Shown here: one piece after another, positions 26,932 through 39,044 of the stretch
Layout: each line of letters begins with the position of its first letter
Position numbering within the stretch: the first letter of the stretch is position 1
NCBI RefSeq assembly: GCF_003589595.1
Contig: NW_020656077.1
Coordinates: 9,695,035-9,759,034 of the forward strand
Direction: 5' to 3'
Length of the DNA: 64,000 nt
Source of the DNA: Hyposmocoma kahamanoa
Lineage: Eukaryota; Arthropoda; Insecta; Lepidoptera; Cosmopterigidae
Program-made: the position numbers and the translations under genes
The notes under the pieces: generated by a model
What the model was told of the DNA's origin: nothing
The model's input: the letters and a program-made list of their open reading frames with translations, nothing else
The model's database searches: none

Positions 26932-27244
26932 ATTTCAATTTGTGATCGACTCTTGAAAGTCGATAGAATAATAATTATTCTTGCGATAAATATTAATAGC
27001 AACGCGAGCATCGATCGTGTTAACAAACAATCACAAAGGGGTGATCGAAAGGAGCCTCCCCGTTATTCCAGCTGTATGGTACGCGCCAATTCAATGCTCA
27101 ACTAGAAAAAAAACCGATTTTAATAACCGTTTTTTTAGTAACTAAATTGAGGTATTTAATCGGTTATGGCGCAACACTAACGCAAAGTCGATTTTCTGAG
27201 GGGCTGTCGTAAATTGTAAAATATATCGAAAATTCTGTTAAAAT

Positions 27245-27272
27245 ATGCTATCACGGGTAGCTTTGCGTTCAG
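27245..27272 (+). CDS. ATPsynB: ATPsynB exon 1
   Basis: 28 nt from ATG, encoding the start of the presequence. Donor G|GTACGT, phase 1. Confidence 0.9.
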
Positions 27273-30200
27273 GTACGTGTAATTAGCTTAATTATTTTAT
27301 GTACATTCCCTATTTACCATTAATAATTGGACATAACCTTGATGTTTTAAAGGTTTATGTAATCACCTTGTCAGGGTGCTGAACATGTATTTTCCGGCGA
27401 TTTTTTCTTTTAATTTCACGAATATAGGGCGAGGAACTGCACAAAATTGTCTTTGTAAGCCTTGAGAAGTAACAAAGTTTGCGAAGTCAGTGCATTTTTA
27501 TATAAGTAACCTACAAAATAAATTCTTTACAAGGGTGGAGCTGTATATAAATAAGAGTTATTATGTAATGTTTACAAAAACTTTGGGGTGTCCATTTAAA
27601 GTAATTATTTCATATTTGGCTCTATGCTCTCTTAACCATACAAGTTGGTACATACTTGAAATAATGTCTTGAAGAAGTTTACTCTGGTATGAAGGGTTAA
27701 TTGTATCAAGTCTCCCATCCACATTGTATTAACATGTACTCTGTCTGAAAAGCGATATTTCTATCTGTTTTGTGAACGAATTTTTGTGAATATACTGTAA
27801 GAAAGCTTTAACAGTTTATGTTATATTGCACTGCTTCAGTTGCGGCACGACAGTTGGCCTCCACAGCACTGGTGGCTCGTGGCTCTGCCACAGACACGTC
27901 ACTACGTGATGAAAAGAACTTCCCTAGACCAGTGCGTGGAGAACCTGGCAAAGTCCGACTTGGTTTTATTCCTGAAGAATGGTATGAACACTTTTTCATT
28001 CCAGTATAGACAAGTCTCTCATTACGTCAATGCAGAAAGAGCGAAAGCACTTTCAAAGTGAAAAATTTTTCAGGCAAACATGTTTTAGGTTTTAATTGGT
28101 GTTTTAAAATATTTACATCCGGTTTTAAAGCTCAGTTATGGTTTTAATTGCGTTTTAAAATTGAATTTCAAACGGTTGTTACACACAAAAACATGCTCCC
28201 CTGCAAAATTTTTCAAAATGGCGCTTTTGCCTTTTATACAAAACACTGACGATTAGGACTGATAAAATATGTAAATTGTTTTCTCTTGTTTGTGTCCAAC
28301 CTTCTAAAGCAATCACCAAACTGTGCTGTTTGTGACTTAAAAGAGGACGTATATCATATACTGATGGAGTGTGGACGAAACGAGTCATTTAGATTTGATG
28401 TAGCTGCTATGTGTGACCAGTTTAGACAAGTTGGCGGATGCAACAGCGTCTTGGCCTTTCCCCTATCAAGGGAAGCCAAGATGCTATATAGATTGGTGGA
28501 GAGAGGCTTGAAGTTAAGGCAATTATAAGCTGCTTCAATTCTCTCTTTACTTTATAATATAAATATATGTATAGAGCGGCGTAGTCGCTTATTGTGACAA
28601 AGCTCTTTAAATAAAGAAAAAAAAATAAAAAACCTAAAGCCACATTGATTGTATTATGATACCTGTACTCTGTCTGATTTTAAAGATATTCCAAGTGTAT
28701 ACAATATTTGGTAGAATAATCGGATGCATTCAAATGTATTACACCAACATTTTGTTATTTCTTTCTCAGATCCCAAATTCCTGCTCCTTGACAGTTAGTA
28801 TTGAAGTATGAAAATGTGATCTATTTATGAATCAGCTGTTGTCATTCTTATAATTGTCTAGTTATATTACTACATTTCATGTAGTTTCTAGACTTCATTA
28901 ATGAATACTTAAAATGACAATCCTGCTAATGTTACCTTTTAATTGGAGTAGTTCATGTAGTGGGGGATATACATTGTAATGAATTAGGACACCATAGGGT
29001 GTTTCTATAAAATTTTGCAGTATTAAATAGAAAACCACTGTGAGACTCAGATATGTTAACTAAGTTCTACATGTTTCGAGTCAGTCCGTAGTCTTCATGA
29101 AATGCGCCACAGCCCTGACAGCCCGATCACTCAGTACGGCTGTGGGCGCAGGCGGCGTCGGCGGCGTCGTCGAGCAACTACCCTCGTTTGCTTCGTTTTT
29201 ATTAAAGTCACACGCAGGATTGCTGCATGAATAGGGACCACAGACTGGTTTGAAACATGTTGAGCAAAAATTCGACATAAATACGCGAGTTATCTGATAG
29301 TTTAGTTAATGTAGCAGTAACATTATAGAACTAAACATTTTGTGGACAGGGTGACGGCAAACTAATAACAATCCACTTCCACAGGTTCCAACTATTCCAC
29401 CCCAAAACTGGAGTGACTGGCCCATACACATTTGGGGTGGGTCTGGCCACATACCTGTTCAGCAAGGAGATATACATAATGGAGCACGAGTACTACGCCG
29501 GCCTCTCGATTCTCGTCATGGTGTATTTTGCCACTACGAAGTTTGGGCCCGGCATTTCCAAATGGTTGGATAAGGAAGTTGATGTAAGGACTTTTATTGC
29601 TATATTTTACACAGCACTTTCTTATGTCTGAAGTAAATGACCTATCTCAAGTCTTCTTTTAAATGGCACCAGAATAGTGTAAGAATGTGTTGTGTTTGTA
29701 TATCAGTCAGTATATTTATTCCTGACAGCAGTAAAAATGACAATAAATGCAGTCTTAACAAGGAAAAAACTTATAGAAATATTATTTAAACAGCAAGTCG
29801 AGAAGGACTGGAATGAGGGCCGTGAGAATACCATCAAAAGCCTGGAGGAGGCAATCAAGGAAGAGAAAACATCCCAGTGGCGCGCTGAGGGCCAAGAATT
29901 GCTGATCCAAGCTAAAAAGGAGAATGTTCTCTTTCAACTTGAGGCTGCTTACAGAGAACGTCTCATGAATGTTTACACAGAGGTATATCCATTGAATACA
30001 ATACAACTTGATGCTTTAACAAATTAATACTCATATGTTAGTGATAGAAATACTTAAATTGTTATTGTGAAATTTCAACTGTTTTCAATTTCAACTGACC
30101 TAATTCGTACAGGTTAAGCGGCGCCTGGATTATCAGCTCGAGAAGGCGACAGTCGAACGTCGCCTCGCTCAGAAGCACATGGTGGATTGGATCGTGAACA

Positions 30201-30289
30201 ATGTGAAGAAGTCCATCACGCCAAAGCAGGAGAAGAAGACCCTAGACCGCTGCATCGCGGACTTGGCTGCGCTCGCCGCCAGGAAGTGA
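27245..30289 (+). CDS. ATPsynB: Mitochondrial ATP synthase subunit b, 5 exons
   Basis: Subunit b of F1Fo-ATP synthase, the peripheral stalk that holds F1 against rotation in the mitochondrial inner membrane. Exons 27245-27272, 27840-27981, 29385-29583, 29794-29982 and 30113-30289 give 244 residues, the usual insect length. The N-terminus [17 protein letters not shown] is basic and serine-rich, like a mitochondrial presequence. [32 protein letters not shown] (membrane hairpin start), [10 protein letters not shown] and the charged stalk [30 protein letters not shown] and [10 protein letters not shown] follow in family order. All phases join. Convergent with mRpS26. Confidence 0.97.
27840..27981 (+). 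CDS. ATPsynB: ATPsynB exon 2
   Basis: From VAARQLAS to GFIPEEW. Acceptor CTGCTTCAG, donor TG|GTATGA. Confidence 0.95.
28285..28625 (+). pseudogene. LINE C-terminal fragment with CCHC-like motif
   Basis: Reads [24 protein letters not shown], a Cys-x2-Cys...His...Cys zinc motif of the kind that ends R1/Jockey-type ORF2, then a stop and a tail of AAATAAAGAAAAAAAAATAAAA. Lies in ATPsynB intron 2. Confidence 0.6.
29081..29278 (-). CDS. Small cysteine-rich protein of unknown function (candidate)
   Basis: A 65-residue minus-strand frame inside ATPsynB intron 2. Residues 5-23 have cysteines at 5, 8, 13, 18 and 23 ([20 protein letters not shown]), suggesting a small metal-binding or disulfide module. 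A Pro/Thr-rich linker ([11 protein letters not shown]) and a helical end ([15 protein letters not shown]) follow. Codon choice and composition look protein-like and more GC-rich than the intron around it. I do not recognise the family, see no signal peptide and found no poly(A) signal. It could be a chance frame, a terminal exon or a nested gene. Confidence 0.45.
   Translation of the reverse strand: MSNFCSTCFKPVCGPYSCSNPACDFNKNEANEGSCSTTPPTPPAPTAVLSDRAVRAVAHFMKTTD
29385..29583 (+). CDS. ATPsynB: ATPsynB exon 3
   Basis: Membrane hairpin region, from FQLFHPKTG to WLDKEVD. Acceptor TTCCACAG, donor GAT|GTAAGG. Confidence 0.96.
29794..29982 (+). CDS. ATPsynB: ATPsynB exon 4
   Basis: 63 codons of charged stalk. 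The acceptor TTAAACAG fits the family spacing KEVD-QVEKDW. The donor is GAG|GTATAT. Confidence 0.95.
30113..30289 (+). CDS. ATPsynB: ATPsynB exon 5 with stop
   Basis: From VKRRLDYQ to LAALAARK and TGA. Acceptor TTCGTACAG. Confidence 0.96.
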   Translation, partial: VKRRLDYQLEKATVERRLAQKHMVDWIVNNVKKSITPKQEKKTLDRCIADLAALAARK

Positions 30290-30333
30290 ACATAGACGCA
30301 ATAGTAGTTATTTATGATATCATGTGGTTATGT

Positions 30334-30339
30334 AATAAA
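30334..30339 (+). other. ATPsynB: ATPsynB polyadenylation signal
   Basis: AATAAA 45 nt after the stop codon, the only hexamer close downstream. Confidence 0.75.
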
Positions 30340-30744
30340 GTGAACAAGTGAGAGTTTATTGTCGTTTAATTTTTAATCTTGAAGTCGTCAAAAACAGCAA
30401 ATGAGAGCTTTCCTAAAAAAAAAACATAATTTCACTTAGCAACTACAATTAAATTTCAACTAATAAAATGCATTGATATTAAAATTTAGCTTGCAATGCA
30501 ACGACGTGCCGGAATCTAGCGTGAAAATTGACTAGTACGGTAAAAATCTAGTCAGGTTTAGGCGCAAAAATAACAAATAACAATCTATTTAGTTGCACTG
30601 ATGTTCTGAATTTGTGTTTTACAATCTACTCTGGAATAAGCTTATTCCAATGGCACCATTTTTCAATCTCGAGAACCACATCCAGCTTAGATCTGATTGC
30701 ACTGAAAGTGCAAATTACGTCGGTTCTAATAAAAAAAATAATTC

Positions 30745-30905
30745 ACACTAGAGAAACCCTGCGTCTCGGGTGCACACATACATAGACAATCACACATTAC
30801 ACCCAAACTCACGAGAGAAATAAATGTAGGCGTTACAAATATTGAACCTGGGACCTCTGCGTGGCAGTCCGCATTGGTAACCGTTCGGCCACGCGGAGGC
30901 AGTCG
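30745..30905 (-). mobile_element. SINE family A, copy 5
   Basis: Reverse copy with CACACATTACACCCAAACTC and head CGTGGCAGTCCGCATTGGTAACCG, partly degraded. Between ATPsynB and mRpS26. Confidence 0.65.
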
Positions 30906-31406
30906 GGCATTCTATAGCGTGAGCGTTGTTGATGGAGGACTATCTCCGTCATCAACAATGCATTTAGTATCCGCACTGTAGGCAATAATTTTGCACTACT
31001 TATATCGAAGCACAATCAGTTTTGTTTGCCTCGTACCTTTTGGACAATGCTGTGCGTACATTTCAGACGCGTGTATATTCGCTATGCGGCAGATGATTGA
31101 TCCTATATATTTCGCTGTTGCAAGCATTTTTTTTCGAGGTCTTAGGTTTTCGCAATTACCAACTGCTCTCGCAATAACTGTCACACAAAAAAAATAAAAA
31201 TCACAAATGTATTTGTTTTTTTTTTCAAACATTTCTCGGTACTCTTCATAAGTCCCATGGTCTCCGAATCTGCACTCATTGAAATCCCATAGATACATTT
31301 ACTACGCAATTTACATGTCGAAAAAATTTCAAGGGTAAATAACTGTAACAACAGTTACGATAATGATAAATACTATCTCAGTAAAAAATACATCAGTTTG
31401 GAATTT

Positions 31407-31412
31407 TTTATT
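31407..31412 (-). other. mRpS26: mRpS26 polyadenylation signal
   Basis: TTTATT on the plus strand (AATAAA on the minus), about 40 nt beyond the mRpS26 stop. Confidence 0.6.
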
Positions 31413-31450
31413 GCAGCTATTAAAGAATATGTACATTATAACTAGATATA

Positions 31451-31624
31451 TTAGTGTTTAGAACTGGCAGTTTCCTTCTCTTTAGTAGGTGTGATGGAAG
31501 TATCTCGGCCCACATATTTGTTTCCCTGAAGGTCTATAGCGTAATTGTAATCCTGGATATTGCCTAGGGCACGGTCTATGGCTTCATCCAGGGTCTCTGG
31601 AGTGATGAATGTAGCACTCAGCTC
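31451..31624 (-). CDS. mRpS26: mRpS26 exon 3 with stop
   Basis: 57 codons plus TAA, beginning ELSATFITPETLDEA. Acceptor CTTTACAG. Confidence 0.93.
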   Translation of the reverse strand, partial: ELSATFITPETLDEAIDRALGNIQDYNYAIDLQGNKYVGRDTSITPTKEKETASSKH

Positions 31625-34600
31625 CTGTAAAGTGTACATTTCATTAGTGGTGATAACAATGGAGTCTACATCTTGATTACCAGGTCCCTCGTGATGTTTT
31701 AATGGTTGTTCTATTCACATAGTGAGCATTGGATATTTTGTTAAGAATATATGTATACGTACACATTCTTGAAAGTGCTCTGAAGTTGTTGCCTAATTTC
31801 ACAAGTTATTGTTAAGTTTTATGGAACGGCCAGCTTTACCTTTTCTCGTCGAATAGCCTCTGAGGCCCTGGCAATTTTTTCGCGAAGCTCCTTGTCTTTG
31901 GTTTCCATGCGCTTCAGTGTGTACTCCTCCATCTCGGCGAGCTCGCGGCGCCGACGCTCGTCCCGCTCTGCTGCCAACTGTACACACATACAAATAACTT
32001 ACGATCATTGGAACAAAAACTGGTAAGTCACATTTTGACTTGTTCATGTTTTTTAATGCCAAATGGTCGGCGGCCTTTACTTAATTGAAAGTTAGTTTTG
32101 AGTTTTGTCGCAAGTACCCACTGCGACAAAACTCAAAACTGAGAAAATAATGTTTAAAGAAATTAAATTAAAAAACATTTACTTTTCTCTTGTACCTTAC
32201 CAGAAAATAAAAGTAGTGACAGATTGGCCTTTTTTTAGTGTTCACGGCAGTAATAGCATCTTTTTTAAATGTCACCTTTAAACTTTTGTAATTGAATAAC
32301 AACCACTAAATCTTTATTATAATTATGATTCAAACGCGTGGAGCATTACATACAGCATAGGTACTCAGCGGCGCAACTACTCAGACCGATCACGCTGGGA
32401 GAGAGACGCGTAAACTTGCGTTAACGCTAAGCATATCCCAGCTTGTCAATGGTGCCACTAGGATACCGGATGTTGAATTTCATTCGGCTAATTGCTTGGA
32501 CCTTCTGCTGAAACTTGTCACTGATCACTTGATCCGGACCGATACTCTGTGGTTGTAGAGGCCCCACTAGGTATTTCCGACCATTGTCTGGTGAAAACTA
32601 TATCTGTATACTCCCCACCCGATCAGGGCCCTAGTGGTATGAGACGGGTGTGGCGATACAAGTTAGCAGATTGGGACGAAATGCGCCATTTCTTTGCGTC
32701 ATATCCCTGGCAGGCGTGCTTTACTTCAGGAGACTCGTCGAGCTGTGCTGATGCTGTAGTCGAGGTCTTGCGTTTGGGTATGGAGTATTACATACCATAC
32801 TCTTGATGTAACCAATGGACCCCAAGCGCGTCCATGGTTTAACGCTGATTGTAGTTGTGCTGAAGCACATAAACAGTTCGCGTACCAAGCTTGGGCAGAT
32901 GCTCGACTACGCAAAACTTTTAATAAGGCCGCCAAGAAGTGCAAAAGCATTTTACGTAGGGCCAAGTTCGACCATGTGCGCCGCATAACGGCCAAGCTTG
33001 CCTCTTATACAGCAGGCAGTAAATCCTTTTGGTCCCTGGCCAAAGCGGTCGAATCTAACTTGTCGCCCATCTTTGCCACCTCTGCTGAGGCCGGATGGCT
33101 CGCTGGCTCATACTGCGGAAGAGAAGGCGAATCTCTTTGCCTCACTCTTTGCAGAAAGTTCCTGTCTAGATGCCGCGGGGACCCTACCACATACTTTACC
33201 TCAGGCTGGCTGCACTATGGCGCCAGTTCGCATACGCCAAAAAGAGGTACTTAGAACTCTGCGAAATCTAGACATGAATAAAGCTAGCAGGCCAGATGGA
33301 ATTCCAGCAATAGTCCTGCGTAACTGTGCGCCTGAGTTGTCTCCTGTTCTCACACGCGTGTACCGCCACTCATTGAGACTGGTGTAGTTCCCAGGCCGTG
33401 GAAGCTTGCAAACGTGCAACCTGTGTCTAAAAAGGGAAGCAGAGCTGACTCAGGTAACTATAGACCTCAGATCCTAGATCTCAGTCACTTCCATACTCTG
33501 AAGACTATGGAACGTGTACTCAACAACCGTCTCCTATCGTACCTTGAAGACAACGATCTCCTCAGTGATCGCCAGTACGGATTCCGACGAGGGCGATTTG
33601 CTGGGGATCTTCTTGTGTATGCCTGTCACACATGGAGCGAGGCTATAGAAAAGCAAGGCGAAGCAGTGTCTTTGGACATGCTTAAGTAAGCTTCCCTCTT
33701 ATGGGCTTCCCACTGACCTTTGTAATTAGATCTCGGATTTCTTGAGCGAACGTTCGATTCGAGTGGCGATACGGCGATCATTCCTCAGGGTTCCGTATTG
33801 TTTGCAACTCTCTTTCTGCTGCATATCAATGATATGTTAATTCCAGGTACCTTTGCGTATGCTGATGACAGCACAATTGTCAGCGAAGAGGAAATCCAGT
33901 CTTGTCGAGAGTCCATGGTTAGCCGTTTAGATTTGATACTCCAGGCAGTCTCCGATTGGGGCAATGCCAATCTTGTCAAATTTAACACTACCAAAACGCA
34001 GGCGTGTATATTCTCCACAAAACGGAGTCCCTTTGAGCTGACTCCGACTTTTCGTGATATATACATACTGATAGCCAATTGTCTCCAGCTACTTGGAATG
34101 GACCTGTCGTCCAATTTGAATTTCGGCAGATAAATTAAATCCGTGGCCAAAAATGCAGCAAGGCAGCTTGGGATCCTTTCCAGGGTGAGGCGTTACTTTA
34201 CACCGGGACAGTTGCTTCAGCTGTACCAAGTATAAGTCTGATCGCATGGAGTACTGCTGCCACCTTTGGGACGGCTCCGCGACGTATCAACTAGCCACTT
34301 TGGATTCAATTGACAAGAGGCTTATAGGTGACTCGGAATTAGTGGAGGCGAAGCTGCAGAGCCTGAACACCGCCGTAAAGTTGCCTGCTTATCGGTATTT
34401 TACAGGATAAACCACTGAGAGTGTGCGATGGAATTACACGATTTTCCGCCTTCCCCTTACCATCACTGGGGGACTAGGCATAGGCTTGGGTTCCACCTCT
34501 ATGTTGTGGATATTCCAAAGATTCGCACGAAGCGTTACGCTTCCACATTTATATGGCGAACGGCTATAGAGTGGTATTCCCTGCATGCAGACTTGTGCCC

Positions 34601-36317
34601 TGAACATTATAACTTGGACCTTTTCAAGGCGAGAGTGAATAGGCATTATTTAGGTGCGCATGCTCCATCGTCGACCTCATCGTCACTTTCTATCCGGTGA
34701 GATGGAGGTCAAATGCGCACCTATATTTTATAAAAAAAAAAACAAAATGGGGCAAATCCATTCAATTAAACTAGATGAAATTTGGGTTCTGTTCTGAAGT
34801 CAGTTTTTGTTCTGAATCTGTATTGTACTCTTGCTACAATGTGTATGTGGCAGCATAGTGGTTAGTTTTTTTGACAATAAAGTTATGGCCAAACCTACTT
34901 TAAAATAAATTACAAAAAAAAAATTCTAAAACACACATAAAAATTGGATTTTTGGGAGTTATCCCAAGGCCAGAACCACCTCTGCGGTGTCATAGTGTGT
35001 GAGGGCAGAGTAGTCACTAGACATGGGGAATAGCATTACATTTCTATTGCCGTGACTATTGTTCCAGTTCCAAAACAATCACAGTGATAAATCATTGTGA
35101 TTTTGTCACGACTGTTACTTCCGTGACCTTGTCACGCCTATAACTTACATCACGATATACGGTTTTAGCCAGCGGCTTCTTTCATTAGAAAGAAACGGCT
35201 ATAAGTATTAACTTATAGCCGTTTTTTATAGAATGATTTAAGTTTTTGCTCCGTTTGTAGTAAGTTTCAATTCCATTCAAAAAGTAGATGTTGTATTTAA
35301 TGTAATTTTGTTTGTTACTTATTTAATGCGAATCTTTGGATTGTTAAAAATAGCAATAAAATGTAATGTAATTGTATTTCTAGTAGAATACACAAAGTAG
35401 ATTATACATAAATATAAAACACCAACTCTTCCTATAATAAAACAAATATACAAAAATATTTTACTTTGTTCATAAATAGGTTTATAATAACTGCTGCAGA
35501 TTTTTTCATCCGCCCTTTCTAGTAGTAATAAGCACCTACGACCCTTGTGAGTGAGCAAAGAAAGTTATCCTATTTCATTCACTCCCATCGCCGAAATGGC
35601 CCAATTTGAAGAGAACTACAATGAGTGGCGCGCTCAGTCACCACGAAACGGAGATCGCGCATTGTATCAAATACCTATGTCGTGATGTGAGTGAAGGGGA
35701 TAGTTATTGGAATGGAGGAACATCTATGTGTCTTTGGAACGTCGTTCCTTCGGAATGAGTCACGGTGATACTGTTTGACGGCGGATCATCGTGATTTTTT
35801 CATCGTGACGTTATTTCTCACCCACCTCTAGTAGTCACAAACACTGTCAACCATTATAAGCATTCCATAAGAAAATAAACATTTAGTTAATGAAGACATT
35901 GTATTTGAAATATTACTGCAGTTAGAATAGAGAACTTTTTAGAAAATAAAACTCATCACTTCAAAATAAAATTAGTGAAATACAAACCTTAGCATTCCAT
36001 TGATCGTTGAGCTCGACACAGCGCGCCCATTCCTCAGCTTCCAAGCGCTGGGACATCTCCGAACTTGCGCTATCCAATGTTGATTTTTCTTTAATCATAT
36101 CTTCATAGTAAAACCTCCGGATGGCCCGAATCTGCGTTTTGTAGTTGTTGTTTATCCGCTTCAGCTCCAGTCGCTCTTCTATCGAGATTTCGGGCCTTTT
36201 TGGGATTCGATAAATCTTGCTTTTTGCGACGGGCAGCCATCGCGGCTTTCTGTGTGCTTCGGCGCGTTGAATCACTACCGGCCACGTTCTTTTGAGGAAC
36301 GAGCTACTGGAAATCAT
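31451..36317 (-). CDS. mRpS26: Mitochondrial small ribosomal subunit protein mS26, 3 exons
   Basis: Component of the mitochondrial 28S ribosomal subunit. Exons 36317-35988, 31977-31840 and 31624-31451 give 213 residues, close to the human 205. The chosen start (MISSSSFLKRTWPVV) gives a basic, Ser-rich presequence. An upstream in-frame ATG at 36515 would add about 66 residues with no similarity. Blocks seen are PRWLPVAKSKIYRIPKRP, a long charged helical region (ELKRINNNYKTQIRAIRRFY, LAAERDERRRRELAEMEEY) and the conserved end FITPETLDEAIDRALGNIQD with YNYAIDLQG. All splices are phase 0. Intron 1 (4 kb) holds a decayed LINE and a hAT-like MITE. Confidence 0.93.
31840..31977 (-). CDS. mRpS26: mRpS26 exon 2
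   Basis: 46 codons of highly charged helix. Acceptor TGTGTACAG, donor GTAAAG. Confidence 0.93.
32390..34745 (+). pseudogene. Decayed Jockey-like LINE ORF2
   Basis: In several frames it reads GISDHCLVKT (endonuclease end), NKASRPDGIPAIVLRNCAPE, a SGNYRP motif, LSDRQYGFRRGRF, the active-site box AYADDSTIVS near 33855 and FKARVNRHYLGAHAPSSTSS, with a poly(A)-like end at about 34730. At least four frame breaks make it inactive. The 3' end matches the tail fragment at 11205-11345. Lies in mRpS26 intron 1. Confidence 0.85.
35018..35830. mobile_element. hAT-like non-autonomous element
   Basis: Perfect 8-bp duplication GTAGTCAC at 35010-35017 and 35831-35838. The ends TAGACATGGG and the complement of TAGAGGTGGG form short inverted repeats of hAT type. 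No transposase. Inside, 35193-35224 is a perfect 14-bp hairpin (AAACGGCTATAAGT, 4-nt loop), and GTCACG/CGTGAC words recur. Confidence 0.78.
35988..36317 (-). CDS. mRpS26: mRpS26 exon 1
   Basis: 110 codons ending DQWNAK, donor GTTTGT. Confidence 0.88.
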
Positions 36318-37200
36318 ATTTTCTATGAGCCCTAGACTATTATTACGGTTACAGAGGCGGTTTTTCGACAACAATATTTCTACAAACACATAACCTCCAA
36401 AATGTCCAATGTTTTTACCCCTTTTATTTGGGTAGGCAATGATTTCATACAGCCTCTTCTTAAAAATTCTGTCTTTCCTTGTATTGATGGAGTTTGACTG
36501 ATATTTCACATTCAATTACTTGTTTTTTCTGTATAATAATGGCTCTTCCCGGATCAAGATTATGGGAAAGAAAATTTTATGATTAATACCACTCCCGTTT
36601 TTGCCTTCACGTAACCTGGCTTCAATGGAACAGAGAATTACCTACATAATTACTTTTTGTTATAAAAATATAATATGTCTCTTATATTCATACTAATTGC
36701 TTAATTATATCCCATAGTTCTTCGCCGAATGCCTGTTTTACTCTTTCTCGTAATCCTATTTCGAAATTCAATTATTTCTAAATTAGTAAGTGGCTGAAAC
36801 GCTAACCGCGAAAAGCCAAGAGGAATAAGAAAAAAAAATTAAGTCTTAGTCGCTACGGAAAACGTTAACAAGATGGCAGCAGTAGAGATAGTTACCGGAA
36901 AACTCGTTAGATGGCGCTAAGAGTCACCATTTCCGCTGAAATAACACTGGGCGTCTCTCGGTTAAGAGACATGGAGTTAAAGTACTAACTTCAAATAGGT
37001 AGGAATTTAGGTAGGATATATTGCTTCTTGGAGATGTAATTTTAATTTTAAAAGTAAGGAGTACTGCATTCAAAATAGGCGCCTTGACGTCTAGTTGCGG
37101 ATATCAGCCCGTTACACCAAGTACATACTGTATTCAAAGACTTATAGTTGCTTGTATCTGGGAATCGAACTGACCTAATATGGAAAAAAAATCTGCATGT
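36318..37200. other. Gene-free stretch upstream of mRpS26
   Basis: Non-coding AT-rich DNA. I see no repeat or promoter motif I can support. Confidence 0.5.
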
Positions 37201-37214
37201 TTACGATAATAATA

Positions 37215-37345
37215 ATAATAATAATTGCGAATAAGCCTGATATTGTGATATTGGATCGATCGCAGTCGAGGGTATTTCTTGTGGACGTCACCATCCCGCA
37301 TGACGAGGGTCTCGTGAAAGCTGAAACCGAGAAACCGCACGATAC
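37215..37345 (+). pseudogene. LINE fragment with restriction-like endonuclease motif
   Basis: After an AAT microsatellite (37204-37222) the plus frame reads NKPDIVILDRSQSRVFLVDV TIP, the PD...D arrangement found in C-terminal domains of reverse transcriptases with restriction-like endonucleases. Confidence 0.5.
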
Positions 37346-38104
37346 GAACCGCAGGAGAACCGCAAAATAATAAACTGCATAAACTTTCTTACTTTTTTAT
37401 GTATCTGCCAGCTACTACTTGTATAATATGGTATAACACTGTATGAAAATTATGAACAAACTCTATATTGCCAGCGATAAGACGGTACAAAGTCCAAATT
37501 GTCAAATATGATGTACTCTAGATTGCACTTATTTCTTAACTCGGAAATCATTTTACCTTAAGTCGAGTGACCGGAGGAGAAGCGGGGAAAACTGTTTTTC
37601 TAAATCAAATGTTTCAGGTATTTACTTAAATAACGGTCTTACAAAGAATATATTATACACCTAAAGATTTGTCTAAAGAATGTGCTATTTCGTTACATGG
37701 GTTTTTCAAGAAAAGTTTCTTTAAAAACCCTTTATACTCTGTAAATGAATTTATTGAGCTAAAAATGTAACGCTATTGAGTATTTTCTATTTTATTTTTA
37801 ATGTTACTGCTGATGTCACAAATATAAGCCTTTTATAACAAAAGGGCCATTCACACTGGCCAATGACACTCACTGATGATATTATGAACCGGAAAAAAAA
37901 ATGCACTAGTAGATTTCACTCAAATGCGGCAGCCCAGAGAAAGAACAATTGCTTCTCCAATGAGAGATCGACGGCCTATGACTTCAGTGTTATGATACCT
38001 ACTACAAGTCGGAGAAGTTCACAACGCTTGAAGAACACACGTGACCTCAACCGAGGTCCGTGTGCAGCAGTGAAATGAATAATGGATTAATATTGATAAA
38101 GAGA

Positions 38105-38290
38105 CTTACCTTTTTTTTTATAATATCAAGTGACGGGACGAGCACGTCGTGCGCCTGATGGTAAGCTACACGCCTGTCCATGACAGTTGCAGTGCCACTC
38201 AGAGCTTTAAATCCCATGAGATGTAATCCCATGTGCTTGTAATTTCACCAGCACCCTTACCCTTCAAAACCGGAACACATTCGCATTGAC
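38105..38290 (+). repeat. Repeat family B copy
   Basis: Contains GCGCCTGATGGTAAGCTACA and TGTAATTTCACCAGCACCCT in the family's forward orientation. Confidence 0.65.
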
Positions 38291-38584
38291 ACACTTTTGT
38301 ATATATATTACATTACATCGTATGTATTTATTATCGACTTTATGACGATCCTTGATGAAGAATGATGACATGTAATTTAATCACAACGATATTATTATTA
38401 AAAGTCGATACAGCCTCAAATGGCTTTTGTTGATTGCGTATGACAGTGAAAGTGTCACTTTGGAAAAAATATACACATTAATTGAGCATATACACTGATT
38501 AGATCACGGTGAGAAGACACGGTACCTAAAAATTTACATGATAGAAAAAACATAAACTTACCTTGTAATTTTACAAGAAAACCG

Positions 38585-38644
38585 CCAAAGTCAAAGGCAA
38601 AGATTATTTATTCCATAGGTAAAATAAATTTACACTTGAAATCG
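38585..38644 (-). repeat. LINE 3' tail cut by assembly gap
   Basis: CAAAGATTATTTATTCCATA and GGTAAAATAAATTTACACTT are identical in type to the tail of the LINE at 5530-6160. The rest is in the gap. Confidence 0.6.
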
Positions 38645-39044
38645 NNNNNNNNNNNNNNNNNNNNNNNNNNNNNNNNNNNNNNNNNNNNNNNNNNNNNNNN
38701 NNNNNNNNNNNNNNNNNNNNNNNNNNNNNNNNNNNNNNNNNNNNNNNNNNNNNNNNNNNNNNNNNNNNNNNNNNNNNNNNNNNNNNNNNNNNNNNNNNNN
38801 NNNNNNNNNNNNNNNNNNNNNNNNNNNNNNNNNNNNNNNNNNNNNNNNNNNNNNNNNNNNNNNNNNNNNNNNNNNNNNNNNNNNNNNNNNNNNNNNNNNN
38901 NNNNNNNNNNNNNNNNNNNNNNNNNNNNNNNNNNNNNNNNNNNNNNNNNNNNNNNNNNNNNNNNNNNNNNNNNNNNNNNNNNNNNNNNNNNNNNNNNNNN
39001 NNNNNNNNNNNNNNNNNNNNNNNNNNNNNNNNNNNNNNNNNNNN
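38645..39044. other. Assembly gap (400 N)
   Basis: Run of exactly 400 unknown bases. Frames spanning it are meaningless. Confidence 0.99.
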
